64,000 nucleotides of DNA from Paenisporosarcina indica (lineage in GTDB: Bacteria; Bacillota; Bacilli; Bacillales_A; Planococcaceae): contig NZ_MPTA01000002.1 of assembly GCF_001939075.1 (NCBI RefSeq), positions 434,001 through 498,000 on the forward strand. The letters run 5' to 3'. The notes under the pieces were generated by a model, which was given only the letters and a program-made list of their open reading frames with translations, was not told the origin of the DNA and did no database searches. Both the position numbers and the translations under genes were made by a program. Positions 25,408-32,585 of the stretch are shown here, piece after piece (position 1 is the stretch's first letter; the number at the start of each line of letters is the position of its first letter).

Positions 25408-25551
25408 TTACCATTGAAAACTTTCCCTCCACTCTAAAGGTAAGTATAGTATTAGCGTGAAAATTGATTTCAAGAAACATTGCATGCTGAAATTTTAAAA
25501 TAATTTTATTACCACCGAAAACTTTTCAGCCATACTGAGGGTAATTATAGT
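25408..25551 (+). promoter_or_regulatory. Duplicated promoter/operator-like block before the ECF sigma gene
   Basis: Two copies exactly 101 bases apart: TTACC, then GAAAACTTT, then GGTAA 31 bases after TTACC, then TATAGTA. Copy 1 spans 25408-25451 and copy 2 spans 25509-25552. The GAAAACTTT element resembles an ECF-type -35 box (GAAAC-like) and TATAGTA lies at -10 distance; TTACC and GGTAA form outer arms. This looks like two autoregulated ECF promoters or a repeated binding site. Confidence 0.6.
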
Positions 25552-25595
25552 AAGAGCAACAAATTCACAGTTGTTCAGGAAGGTGTGAGACTTGA

Positions 25596-26126
25596 TTGGA
25601 GAAAAATGAATGGCTAATAAAAATTCAATCCGGTGACAAGGATGCATTTCGTCATTTTTATGATGCGTATGCCGATTCTGCAATTCGTACGGCGTCTGCA
25701 ATAACACGCAATCGTGAAATGGCAAAAGATGCTGTACAGGAAACGTTTATCCGTGTGTACCGACAAATAGAGAGCTATAACCCGGATCTACCATTTGATC
25801 CATGGTTTTACAGGATTTTGACAAATGAATGCATGAGGTTACTGAAGAAGGATTCCCCCTACTCCAAGTACGAACATCACAACTTGGAGAATGAACCTTC
25901 CTTGGCAGAGGAATCTTTCGACAGTCTTTCTGATTTATACGATATGATTCAGTCGCTCGATGACGCACACCGCATCCCGCTCATACTAAAATACGTAAAG
26001 GGTTTCAGTGAAAAAGAGATAGCCGAAATTCTTGGCCTTAATCAAAACACGGTAAAGTCCAGATTATTCAAAGGAAGGAAACGACTGCAAGAACAGTTGG
26101 TTCCATCCGAAAAGGAGGATGCATAA
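25596..26126 (+). CDS. ECF (sigma-70 family) RNA polymerase sigma factor
   Basis: A 176-residue extracytoplasmic-function sigma factor. Region 2 spans about residues 9-80: FRHFYDAYADSAIRTASAIT, then MAKDAVQETFIRVYRQIESY, then FDPWFYRILTNECMRLLKK. Region 4 spans about 112-165: IPLILKYVKGFSEKEIAEIL and NQNTVKSRLFKGRKRLQ, the -35-binding HTH. The start is TTG at 25596, placed 10 bases after AGGAAGGTG; no ATG or GTG fits. The stop is two bases before the next gene, so sigma and presumed anti-sigma genes are coupled. It is probably autoregulated from the duplicated block upstream. The stimulus is unknown. Confidence 0.9.
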   Translation: MEKNEWLIKIQSGDKDAFRHFYDAYADSAIRTASAITRNREMAKDAVQETFIRVYRQIESYNPDLPFDPWFYRILTNECMRLLKKDSPYSKYEHHNLENEPSLAEESFDSLSDLYDMIQSLDDAHRIPLILKYVKGFSEKEIAEILGLNQNTVKSRLFKGRKRLQEQLVPSEKEDA

Positions 26127-26128
26127 AC

Positions 26129-26881
26129 ATGAGTAATATTGATAAAAAAGCAAAAAAAGACCTTCATGCTCGAACAGAAAAAGATAGTCTTGGCATGAAA
26201 GATGAAATTTGGAATGCGTTAGAAAATGAATTGTTCAGCGAAGAAGAACACGCTAGAGGAGACGTGAGAAAAATGAAAAAAAGAAATCGAGTAATTCCAC
26301 TCATACTTACAGTGGCTGCTGGGGTAGTCATTGCATTCAGCTTAAAAACCGATACAGGAGAGGCGTTTGTGAAAGGGATCAAGGATATGTTTGTCCGAGA
26401 AAAAGAAGTAATCCAAAGCATAGAAGGCCAGGATGAAGAAACGAAAGTTAATTTAAACGAAGGAACGAACTCGGAGTACGTAATCTATATCGATGAAGAG
26501 CGTTACAAAATGATCAAAGGCGAAGAATCGGATGTCATCACGACGAAAGATCCACTTCCTGAGAAGTACCCAGATGTAACAATGGAAATCAAACAAGTGC
26601 CGAATGTGAAACCAGAAGTGCTTGTTGAGCAATATGAAACTGATTTGAAGAAAGATTTCCCTGAATTAAGAGCCATTGAAGCAGTTACTGAACCAGTTAC
26701 TGGTTATTTGTTGCACGGGATTAATGGGAATCAGGCAGATAGTGTAGTGGTCCATGCTTATGTCATCAGCAATGGCAAAGAAGGCAGTTTCATCATTACG
26801 GAATACTATTTCCTTGAAGCTGCAGAAGGTCATGGTGCTAGGTTCCACCGTATGCTAGAAACATTTGAAATAGTCGAGTAA
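26129..26881 (+). CDS. Probable membrane-bound anti-sigma factor
   Basis: A 250-residue protein with a cytoplasmic N-terminal part of about 55 residues (EKDSLGMKDEIWNALENELF), one transmembrane helix (about 56-72, VIPLILTVAAGVVIAFSL) and an extracellular domain of about 175 residues (FVREKEVIQSIEG...YVIYIDEERYKMIKG...). This topology, together with its position two bases after an ECF sigma gene, is that of an anti-sigma factor whose outer domain senses a signal and whose inner part holds the sigma factor. No zinc-binding HxxxCxxC motif is present, so it is not a ZAS-type anti-sigma. The sensing domain matches no family I can name. Function rests on context. Confidence 0.75.
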   Translation: MSNIDKKAKKDLHARTEKDSLGMKDEIWNALENELFSEEEHARGDVRKMKKRNRVIPLILTVAAGVVIAFSLKTDTGEAFVKGIKDMFVREKEVIQSIEGQDEETKVNLNEGTNSEYVIYIDEERYKMIKGEESDVITTKDPLPEKYPDVTMEIKQVPNVKPEVLVEQYETDLKKDFPELRAIEAVTEPVTGYLLHGINGNQADSVVVHAYVISNGKEGSFIITEYYFLEAAEGHGARFHRMLETFEIVE

Positions 26882-26901
26882 TATGTTGAAATGAAAAGAG
26901 A

Positions 26902-26930
26902 GGAACGGATATTTTCCGTTCCCTTTTTTG
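26902..26930 (+). terminator. Terminator of the sigma/anti-sigma operon
   Basis: GGAACGGA (26902-26909) pairs with TCCGTTCC (26915-26922), then TTTTTT. Confidence 0.85.
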
Positions 26931-27023
26931 TATGCAAATCTCTCTAACTAAAATACTTTCTCCCAAGAGGTTATATCAACATAGATTCAATCATAGTATG
27001 TGAAAAGGAAAGGAGTTTTTCAC

Positions 27024-27323
27024 ATGACAGATCCCATTAACACGATGATCCAAATATTAGCAGCAATTATCCCTCTGATAATTGGAATCATTCTTTTTTC
27101 TAGTACGATATTATCTAAATGGAGATGGCTTGTTGCGATCCTTCTACTCATTGGAATCAGTGGACCTTTCTTTTATACGCTTATATTTCCCAAATTCCAC
27201 CCAGCAATTGGGGTCAATATCAATCTTGTTCTCTCCTTGTTTTTTGTGTGGACTTGTTCTGTGACATTAGTCCTCATCGCAGGCATTCGGATTTATCTTG
27301 CCATCAAATCAAAAAAACGCTAG
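27024..27323 (+). CDS. Small three-helix membrane protein
   Basis: Ninety-nine residues from ATG 27024, which lies 8 bases after GGAAAGGAG; the earlier GTG at 27000 is upstream of that ribosome site and is rejected. Three hydrophobic helices (about 9-30, 37-57 and 68-93) and a basic C-terminal IKSKKR are seen. No family recognised. A GTGAAAA/TTTTCAC stem (27000-27023) holds the ribosome-binding site in its loop. Confidence 0.65.
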   Translation: MTDPINTMIQILAAIIPLIIGIILFSSTILSKWRWLVAILLLIGISGPFFYTLIFPKFHPAIGVNINLVLSLFFVWTCSVTLVLIAGIRIYLAIKSKKR

Positions 27324-27360
27324 AGAAATGCACACTTCATAGTGCATTCTCTAGTGTTTT
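27312..27360. terminator. Bidirectional terminator between convergent genes
   Basis: CTAGAGAAATGCAC (27320-27333) pairs with GTGCATTCTCTAG (27342-27354) with one bulge, flanked by A and T runs on either side. It serves the small membrane gene and the facing VOC gene. Confidence 0.8.
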
Positions 27361-27776
27361 CATTTTGAGACTTCTTCGTTTACCAAATCATTCATTACAT
27401 GATCAACAGGTTCCCACAGTTCAACTTTATTACCTTCGGGATCCACAATATGTGCAAACTTCCCATAACTTTCTTCTATAATAGGTGCTAAAATTTCTTC
27501 CCCCTTTTCTTGAAGCTCTTTGACTAATTCATGAAGATTGTCTACGCGAAAATTAATCATGAATTGTTTTTGGGAAGGTTCGAAATAGGTGGTTTGTTGT
27601 TTGAAAGGTGCCCACACCGTACTCCCCACATTTGGGGGTTCGGTACTATTCCATAGAAATGTTTTGCCATATTCGTCTGCTTGAATTCCTAATATCTCTT
27701 CATACCACTTACGTAACTTAATCGGGTCCTCGCTCTTGAAAAATACTCCACCAATTCCTGTCACTCGTGCCAATAT
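27360..27776 (-). CDS. VOC-superfamily (glyoxalase/bleomycin resistance-like) protein
   Basis: A single VOC fold of 138 residues from TTG 27776, eight bases after AAGGAG; the earlier TTG at 27782 lies only two bases after it. The pattern ARVTGIGGVFFKSEDPIKLR, a DNLHELVKELQEKG helix and the C-terminal FAHIVDPEGNKVELWEP are typical. The C-terminal Glu in KVELWEP is the usual metal ligand. Members include glyoxalase-, dioxygenase- and antibiotic-binding proteins; which activity applies is not visible. Confidence 0.85.
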   Translation of the reverse strand: MLARVTGIGGVFFKSEDPIKLRKWYEEILGIQADEYGKTFLWNSTEPPNVGSTVWAPFKQQTTYFEPSQKQFMINFRVDNLHELVKELQEKGEEILAPIIEESYGKFAHIVDPEGNKVELWEPVDHVMNDLVNEEVSK

Positions 27777-27795
27777 CAACACTCCTTAAATAAAC

Positions 27796-27823
27796 GAGGA
27801 TCCGCTTTTCTTTGCGAATCCTC
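27796..27823 (-). terminator. Hairpin after the GNAT gene at 27838
   Basis: GAGGATCCGC pairs with GCGAATCCTC with one mismatch. On the minus strand it is followed by GTTTATTT, so it can end the upstream GNAT transcript before the VOC gene. Confidence 0.6.
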
Positions 27824-27837
27824 ATTTTATTTTATTA

Positions 27838-28287
27838 TTATCCTAATACCATCACATGCGTAGTATCCGGAGTATCATGCGTTTCTTCAAAACCATTTGC
27901 CCGGTAGAACTTGTCTGCTTTCGCTGACTCAGTTCGACACGTAATTTTTTTGAAGCTCCCTTTTGCATGGTTCACCAGTTCCGATAACAATTGAGACCCA
28001 ACACCTTTTCTCCGTGCATCCCCAAGTGTATAGAATCTCCTTAAGCGAGCTTCATCTTTATTATCAGTATAAGGATTTTTATTGATGCCACCAATGGCCA
28101 CTAATTTATCAGACCCTTCCCACACACCGAAAAGGGCTTCCCCATCTTGATTGAATGTATTCGACCCATCCTCATAATCATGTACTAAACGAGTTAAAAA
28201 GCGATATCCTTCCTCTTCGCTTTCAGCTACCAACTGCGATACGTCGACTTTCTTCAAATCTTCAATTCGTTGAACTTTAAACGTCAT
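27838..28287 (-). CDS. GNAT-family N-acetyltransferase
   Basis: A 149-residue GNAT protein. Motif A reads LGDARRKGVGSQLLSELVNHA (about residues 93-113) with the R-x-x-G-x-G acetyl-CoA pyrophosphate loop; before it is ALFGVWEGSDKLVAIGGINK and after it ESAKADKFYRANGFEE, the tyrosine/asparagine segment near the C terminus. Length and order are normal for the family. It is flanked by terminators on both sides and so is a single transcription unit. Substrate unknown. Confidence 0.87.
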   Translation of the reverse strand: MTFKVQRIEDLKKVDVSQLVAESEEEGYRFLTRLVHDYEDGSNTFNQDGEALFGVWEGSDKLVAIGGINKNPYTDNKDEARLRRFYTLGDARRKGVGSQLLSELVNHAKGSFKKITCRTESAKADKFYRANGFEETHDTPDTTHVMVLG

Positions 28288-28402
28288 CAGAGTTCCTCCT
28301 CTTAGTCAGTCTTGATTGTCATCTCTTCTCTACCCTATTTCGATACTTATCAATTATCTCCTCTATTTTATGTGAAATATTTATTCATAATTCAATTAAT
28401 TC

Positions 28403-28430
28403 AAAAAGACTTCAGCATAAACTGAAGTCT
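28403..28430 (-). terminator. Terminator of the HTH/F1-beta-like gene
   Basis: On the minus strand AGACTTCAG pairs with CTGAAGTCT around a 6-base loop, then TTTTG. It lies 40 bases after the stop. Confidence 0.8.
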
Positions 28431-28469
28431 CTACACATAAAAATATTCGTCTTTCGTGTTAGGTAAATG

Positions 28470-29519
28470 TTAAATTACGATCTCCAGACTCCCAATGTAT
28501 CTCAACTCGTCCACTGAAAAACGGTCTGCTTTCCCCTCCATGATACTGTCTACATCTTGAAGTGTTTGTGACATTGAAACTGTTTTTCCTTGTTGTCCCG
28601 TGACAGATTCTGCAACGAATAATGGTTGTGTAAAGTAGGCCTCCAGTCGCTCACCTCTTTCATATGTTTCCAACTCAGTGATAGGGATTTTGTCTAGGCC
28701 ATGTACTGACACTACTGAACGTAACTCACGATATCGTCGAAGTAACTTTTGTGCACGTTGTCTCAGATTAAAATGACGTTGATCCAAGTCTCCCCCTTCG
28801 ATAATCGAAGAAGTGGAATAAATCGGATGAACAGCTGGGTACTGATGTCTAGCCGCCAAGTCTGCGTCCAATTGCCATAATGTTTCAAGTGGACCATACG
28901 GCATCTCTTCATCAACCACTTCACCTGAGAGATCCACAAGAATGGTGGTAATGTTTTGTATGCGTTCTGCCACTAACTTTTCTTGCAAATCAAAGAGTTC
29001 GCCAGACACGATATAACTCTTGTCTGTTATGAAGATTACATCCCCATTAAGAGAAGCTAACTTTTGGAACGTCTCATCCGTGGTTGTCGTTACCAAATCA
29101 GCTAATTCAGTGGTGCCTTCAAGTACTGGATGCTCTTTTGCAGGTAGTAAAAACACGGTCGTGTAGTCACTTTCTTTAAATCGATGTAGCAATTCAGCTA
29201 GAATCACCACTTGCCCCATTCCTGGTCGAGCTACTATTCCAGTCGTTCCACCTTTTACAAGTGGTGCAAAGAAATCCAATGTTTTAATTTGCGTCTCGAT
29301 CATACTGATTTTCTCCCCTCGAATAATTAATTCATCTACAGAACAATTAGCAAGTGTTGCGAGACCGACTAAGGTACGAACTTCCGCTTTCCCCAAATCA
29401 ATTTTACCGGTGCATAAGTTTGAGACTGTTGCGGGTCGAATCCCTATTGATTTAGCTGCAGTCGTTAAGTTCGGTACTTTTCTTCTGAGTAAAGCGACGT
29501 TCAATCGAATATCATCCAT
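28470..29519 (-). CDS. Helix-turn-helix protein fused to a degenerate F1-ATPase beta-subunit-like domain
   Basis: A 349-residue protein of two parts. Residues about 14-66 form a Cro/C1-type HTH (LTTAAKSIGIRPATVSNLC...VDELIIRG). Residues about 74-349 align with the nucleotide-binding and C-terminal parts of ATP synthase beta: ETQIKTLDFFAPLVKGG (beta: ETGIKVIDL..P..KGG), GDVIFITDK (beta: RDVLLFVDN), VAERIQNI (beta: LQERITST), YPAVHPIYSTSS (beta: YPAVDPLDSTSR), QKLLRRYRELRSVV (beta: QSILQRYQELKDII), QPLFVAESVTGQQGKTVSM (beta: QPFFVAEVFTGSPGKYVSL) and the C-terminal YIGSLE. The beta-barrel domain is absent. The P-loop is broken (ARPGMGQVV for GGAGVGKTV) and the catalytic-glutamate segment GERTREG is missing. 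ATP hydrolysis is therefore unlikely; nucleotide sensing or a scaffold role is possible. Probably a DNA-binding regulator. The F1-like domain is read directly; the function is inference. Confidence 0.88.
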   Translation of the reverse strand: MDDIRLNVALLRRKVPNLTTAAKSIGIRPATVSNLCTGKIDLGKAEVRTLVGLATLANCSVDELIIRGEKISMIETQIKTLDFFAPLVKGGTTGIVARPGMGQVVILAELLHRFKESDYTTVFLLPAKEHPVLEGTTELADLVTTTTDETFQKLASLNGDVIFITDKSYIVSGELFDLQEKLVAERIQNITTILVDLSGEVVDEEMPYGPLETLWQLDADLAARHQYPAVHPIYSTSSIIEGGDLDQRHFNLRQRAQKLLRRYRELRSVVSVHGLDKIPITELETYERGERLEAYFTQPLFVAESVTGQQGKTVSMSQTLQDVDSIMEGKADRFSVDELRYIGSLEIVI

Positions 29520-29536
29520 TTTCCATCCCCCTTTGT

Positions 29537-29640
29537 TACTTTTAATAGTAATTTATTTTACTCTTAAATGCAACAATTCATTACTTTAAAACGTAAATTA
29601 TTTACGCTACAAAATAATTCGTTACTTTTCACTGACGTAT
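29537..29640 (-). promoter_or_regulatory. Repeat-rich upstream region of the HTH/F1-beta-like gene, probable operator
   Basis: It contains the palindrome CGTAAATTATTTACG (29592-29606) and, on the minus strand, two related blocks AAAGTAACGAATTATTTTG and AAAGTAATGAATTGTTG on either side of it, plus a third GTAAC close to the start. This arrangement suggests autoregulation by the HTH domain. Confidence 0.5.
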
Positions 29641-29937
29641 GTAGGATTCATTGGTGCTTTGTACACCTATTTAATCTTGTGGCTGTTATTTGTCCGTCTC
29701 CCCCTTCCATCCTGTGTAGGCATAGTATTTATGATTTCGGTCACGAAAGAATCGTCTCTTCCTTTAAAGAACAATCGGTCGAAGATGAAATTTCGACCTC
29801 CCACAGCTTTCTATATTTTGGTCCCGCTCAAAGTTCCTATTGGGGTGTCATTGTTACATAATCGATTTGACTCAGTCTACCGAGATAAAAACGATACTTA
29901 TCTAGAAAAGCCTTTTTATTTCTCTAATAAAATCACA
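29641..29937. other. Gene-free stretch, nothing recognised
   Basis: About 300 bases with overlapping open frames on the plus strand that lack ribosome-binding sites and have no recognisable protein character. Confidence 0.5.
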
Positions 29938-29970
29938 CAAAAAAAAGCCATCCTCTAAAGGACAGCTTTT
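29938..29970 (-). terminator. Terminator of the GIY-YIG gene
   Basis: On the minus strand AAAAGCTGTCCT pairs with AGGATGGCTTTT, followed by a T run; it lies just beyond the stop. Confidence 0.75.
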
Positions 29971-29976
29971 ACTTAT

Positions 29977-30351
29977 TCAAAATACATATTTTTTGTCTAC
30001 GTTATATTTTGCAGACAACTTATTAATTGCATACGTTTCATAAATTTCGCGTTCCATTGCATCTTCCACGTAGCAAATCTTGATTTTCGTTACTTCATCG
30101 CGATGATCTTTTAGTGGAGACACATTGTCTTCGAAATGTTTTTTAACACGTTGTCTTACTTTACGTGCTTTCCCTACGAACAAAAGCTCTTCTTCTTTGT
30201 TGAAGAACATAATGATACCGCCTTTGTCGCGTGCAATTTGATGAAAGTCGATAAAGCCATAAATTGATGGAATCTCAGGCTCGTCGTTTGAACGATCTTG
30301 TTCACGTTGAACAATCGTTATGTCTGGTTTTGGCATTTCAATTTTAATCAT
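29977..30351 (-). CDS. Small stand-alone GIY-YIG-like nuclease domain protein
   Basis: A 124-residue protein whose residues about 38-118 resemble the UvrC-type GIY-YIG fold: GGIIMFFN (for GIYLF), then LLFVGKARKVRQRVKKHF (for YVGKAKNLRNRLKSYF) and EDAMEREIYETYAINKLSAKYN with the catalytic-type Glu. The first tyrosine is replaced by Ile-Met-Phe and the second motif is FVG rather than YIG. Arg and Glu of the active site appear kept. The N terminus (MPKPDITIVQREQDRSNDEP) is unrelated and acidic. It may nick or bind DNA in repair; activity is unproven. A single gene with its own terminator. Confidence 0.8.
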   Translation of the reverse strand: MIKIEMPKPDITIVQREQDRSNDEPEIPSIYGFIDFHQIARDKGGIIMFFNKEEELLFVGKARKVRQRVKKHFEDNVSPLKDHRDEVTKIKICYVEDAMEREIYETYAINKLSAKYNVDKKYVF

Positions 30352-30445
30352 ATTCGTTCACGTCCTCACTTCTTTAGAGTGTAATGCTATCACAATTCGA
30401 CTTAAAAATCTATCTGTTAGTTACCTGTTACTTTCTGATAAAGTT

Positions 30446-30958
30446 TTAGCCAATCCAATATCGTTTAATCACATTTCCGTTGTCTTCAATAAAATCTTCA
30501 TCTGCAACTCCACCATTATTGCGTATGGTTTTTTCTGAACCAATGTTAATGGCATCACATACTACTAATGCTCGCTCAATTCCAAGCTCTTTTGTTTTTT
30601 CTAAGGATAACCTTAATAACTCTGTTGCGTAACCTTTTTGCCGTTCTGATGGTCGGATGCCGTATCCGATATGTCCCCCAGCATTTCTTAAATGCTCGGT
30701 CAAAGTATGACGAATATTGACCACTCCAAGGATACGGAATTCATCATTCACAAGCCAGAAGGTTGAATCTGGAACCCAACCAGGTTGTAGGTCAATTCCT
30801 TTTTCCGAATCTAGTAATGACTGAACCATCGCTAGGAAATCACTGGGATCTTTCCCGATTACCCAAGGAATCAAGTCTTCTTCGGTTGCTTTCCATTCTT
30901 CATAGAATGACAAATATGCTGGTTGTAACTCAATAGTTGGTTTAACTAATTTCAACAT
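30446..30958 (-). CDS. GNAT-family N-acetyltransferase
   Basis: A 170-residue GNAT protein. Motif A is IGYGIRPSERQKGYATELLRLSLEKTKELG (about residues 97-126), which contains the Q-K-G-Y-A acetyl-CoA loop. The N-terminal part (YEEWKATEEDLIPW...DPSDFLAMV) matches the subgroup of predicted acetyltransferases often annotated as COG3981-like. After motif A comes ALVVCDAINIGSEKTIRNNG and the C-terminal EDFIEDNGNVIKRYWI. It lies 17 bases downstream of the STAS gene on the same strand and is probably cotranscribed with it. The substrate is unknown. Confidence 0.87.
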   Translation of the reverse strand: MLKLVKPTIELQPAYLSFYEEWKATEEDLIPWVIGKDPSDFLAMVQSLLDSEKGIDLQPGWVPDSTFWLVNDEFRILGVVNIRHTLTEHLRNAGGHIGYGIRPSERQKGYATELLRLSLEKTKELGIERALVVCDAINIGSEKTIRNNGGVADEDFIEDNGNVIKRYWIG

Positions 30959-30975
30959 AGCTCTTACCCCTATCT

Positions 30976-31791
30976 CTAATCAACGCTTTCAATCGCTTGT
31001 TTGACGCTAGCGAACGTATTGAATGAAGTGAAGTCAATCCCGGCTTGTACAACTGCCATGGATAAGTTCGGACGTATTCCAGTGAACATCACGTGAATGC
31101 CTAGTAATTGTAGAACATTGTGGACCATGAATATATGTTGAGCTACCTCAGAATCAATTGTCAATATACCTGAGAAATCGATGATTAAATGTTCCACTTC
31201 AAGTTCAGGAATCGTTGGCAACACATTATTAAGTAAATGTTGAACCCGTTCATAATCAATAGCACCAATCAATGGTAATACCGCTATACCACGTTGGATT
31301 GGTACGATAGGTGCTGACAATTCGTTAATTTCTTTTTGACGTTCTGTCATTAATTCATTGCGGTATGCTTCGTAAGCGAAAATTGTTTCAGTCATACTCA
31401 CATCCAATAGGTAGCTTATTCTATTATTGATCTTGACCACATTTTCAGTGGATAATCCATAGGACATGGAGATTTTTGTAATTTGCTGTATATACATTAA
31501 TCGTTGATTTGCATAGGGTTTAATCAATGTAGTCAATCGACCTAGCATAGAAGCTTGTTGTTCACCGTTCTTTTTGCTCCATGCAATTAGTGCTTCTGCA
31601 GCTTTTTCATCACTTTCGTTAAACGATTCAGCTATCAGAATTAAATAGGCGATATTTAATTTCATCGATTGCTCAATCATTTCATCTGTTACTTCGTATT
31701 CAACGTTTTTAAGGGTTATTTCCATCATTTCACTTATAATTTCTTCAGCATGATCGATTAAATACTGACCCACTTTTAGTATTTCGTCCAA
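30976..31791 (-). CDS. RsbR-type STAS-domain stress protein
   Basis: About 271 residues from TTG 31791 (LDEILKVGQYLIDHAEE), 8 bases after AAGGAAG; an upstream start at 31830 is possible but has no ribosome site. The N-terminal part (about 1-150) is helical, globin-like as in RsbR paralogues. A linker helix (LMTERQKEINELSAPIVPIQRGIAVLPL) leads to the C-terminal STAS domain (about 163-265). The domain contains VEHLIIDFSGILTIDSEVAQ, with Thr and Ser at positions phosphorylated by RsbT in RsbR proteins, then GIHVMFTGIRPNLSMAVVQAG. RsbR proteins form stressosomes that control SigB. No kinase or RsbS gene is nearby, so this is a stand-alone paralogue. It is cotranscribed with the downstream GNAT gene. 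Confidence 0.83.
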   Translation of the reverse strand: MDEILKVGQYLIDHAEEIISEMMEITLKNVEYEVTDEMIEQSMKLNIAYLILIAESFNESDEKAAEALIAWSKKNGEQQASMLGRLTTLIKPYANQRLMYIQQITKISMSYGLSTENVVKINNRISYLLDVSMTETIFAYEAYRNELMTERQKEINELSAPIVPIQRGIAVLPLIGAIDYERVQHLLNNVLPTIPELEVEHLIIDFSGILTIDSEVAQHIFMVHNVLQLLGIHVMFTGIRPNLSMAVVQAGIDFTSFNTFASVKQAIESVD

Positions 31792-31917
31792 GTTCAACAC
31801 TTCCTTACCTAAATATAGTACAAACAACATATAAAAGAATTTTACTATATAATTGCGGACTTGACGAATACTGAATTTTTCAATTCCGAAAAGCTGAGTA
31901 AGCTAACATAATATTAA

Positions 31918-32044
31918 CTACATTTGCGCTGACCGCCGGTTCCGTATAAGCCAACAAGTATGAAAACTGCATACTTGTTGGCTCCATTCTTGACGCTCCT
32001 GCGCAAGTTCGTCGCAGAAAAGATGTGCTAGTCGCAAATGCACT
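31918..32044 (+). repeat. Short inverted-repeat element, copy A
   Basis: Bounded by CATTTGCG (31921-31928) and CGCAAATG (32033-32040). Its core is a perfect hairpin, AGCCAACAAGTATG pairing with CATACTTGTTGGCT over a short loop. A related element lies inverted at 62137-62241. No coding capacity. It is a candidate miniature mobile element or RNA-encoding repeat. Confidence 0.65.
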
Positions 32045-32086
32045 ATTTCGTTTCATACCCAACCTCAATAGCCTTCTTTAACTTAG

Positions 32087-32123
32087 CAAAAAAGTCCGTT
32101 CTATGTTTCTCAATAGAACGGAC
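32087..32123 (-). terminator. Terminator of the ytxJ gene
   Basis: GTCCGTTCTAT (32094-32104) pairs with ATAGAACGGAC (32113-32123); the minus strand then reads TTTTTT. Confidence 0.85.
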
Positions 32124-32140
32124 TTCTGATTAGTTTATGA

Positions 32141-32473
32141 TTACACTTCTGACAATGCTTTGGTTATATTGTCTTGTGTAATATTTCGATGTGAAGCATT
32201 CCATACTGCGTGTTCATTTGAAATAACGAATGCTTGAGGTGATTGGTGTTGAATACTTAAATTGCTTTCAATTTCGTTTGATACAGGACGGCTTTCGATG
32301 ACTTTCACTAAATACGCATCAACGTTTGTTTCTAACGCTGTGAATTCACTGTATGCAGCAGCACTTATTGGACATGTCGTACTATGTTTAAAGACCAAGA
32401 CTGGCTTATCTTTCGATTGTTGAAGTACGTTTTCCCACTCGGGTATTGTGGTGATTTCTTTATAATTCGTCAT
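32141..32473 (-). CDS. ytxJ: Bacillithiol-system protein YtxJ
   Basis: A 110-residue thioredoxin-like protein. The motif FKHSTTCPISAAAYSEF (about residues 29-45) with a single redox cysteine (C-P-I) is characteristic of the YtxJ (DUF2847) family, which is tied to bacillithiol redox chemistry and probably removes bacillithiol from proteins as a monothiol bacilliredoxin. The later IQHQSPQAFVI gives the cis-proline loop of the thioredoxin fold. Its presence supports a bacillithiol-making Bacillales host. Transcribed alone from its own unit, with a strong terminator. Confidence 0.92.
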   Translation of the reverse strand: MTNYKEITTIPEWENVLQQSKDKPVLVFKHSTTCPISAAAYSEFTALETNVDAYLVKVIESRPVSNEIESNLSIQHQSPQAFVISNEHAVWNASHRNITQDNITKALSEV

Positions 32474-32585
32474 AATTCATCATCCTTTTCTAGGTATTTT
32501 TACTATTATCTCGAATATTGATGAGTTTCGCATGTATGTTGTCTTATTAAGTTTTGCCTCGACCTTTCATTCGCCGAAGCTCCTC

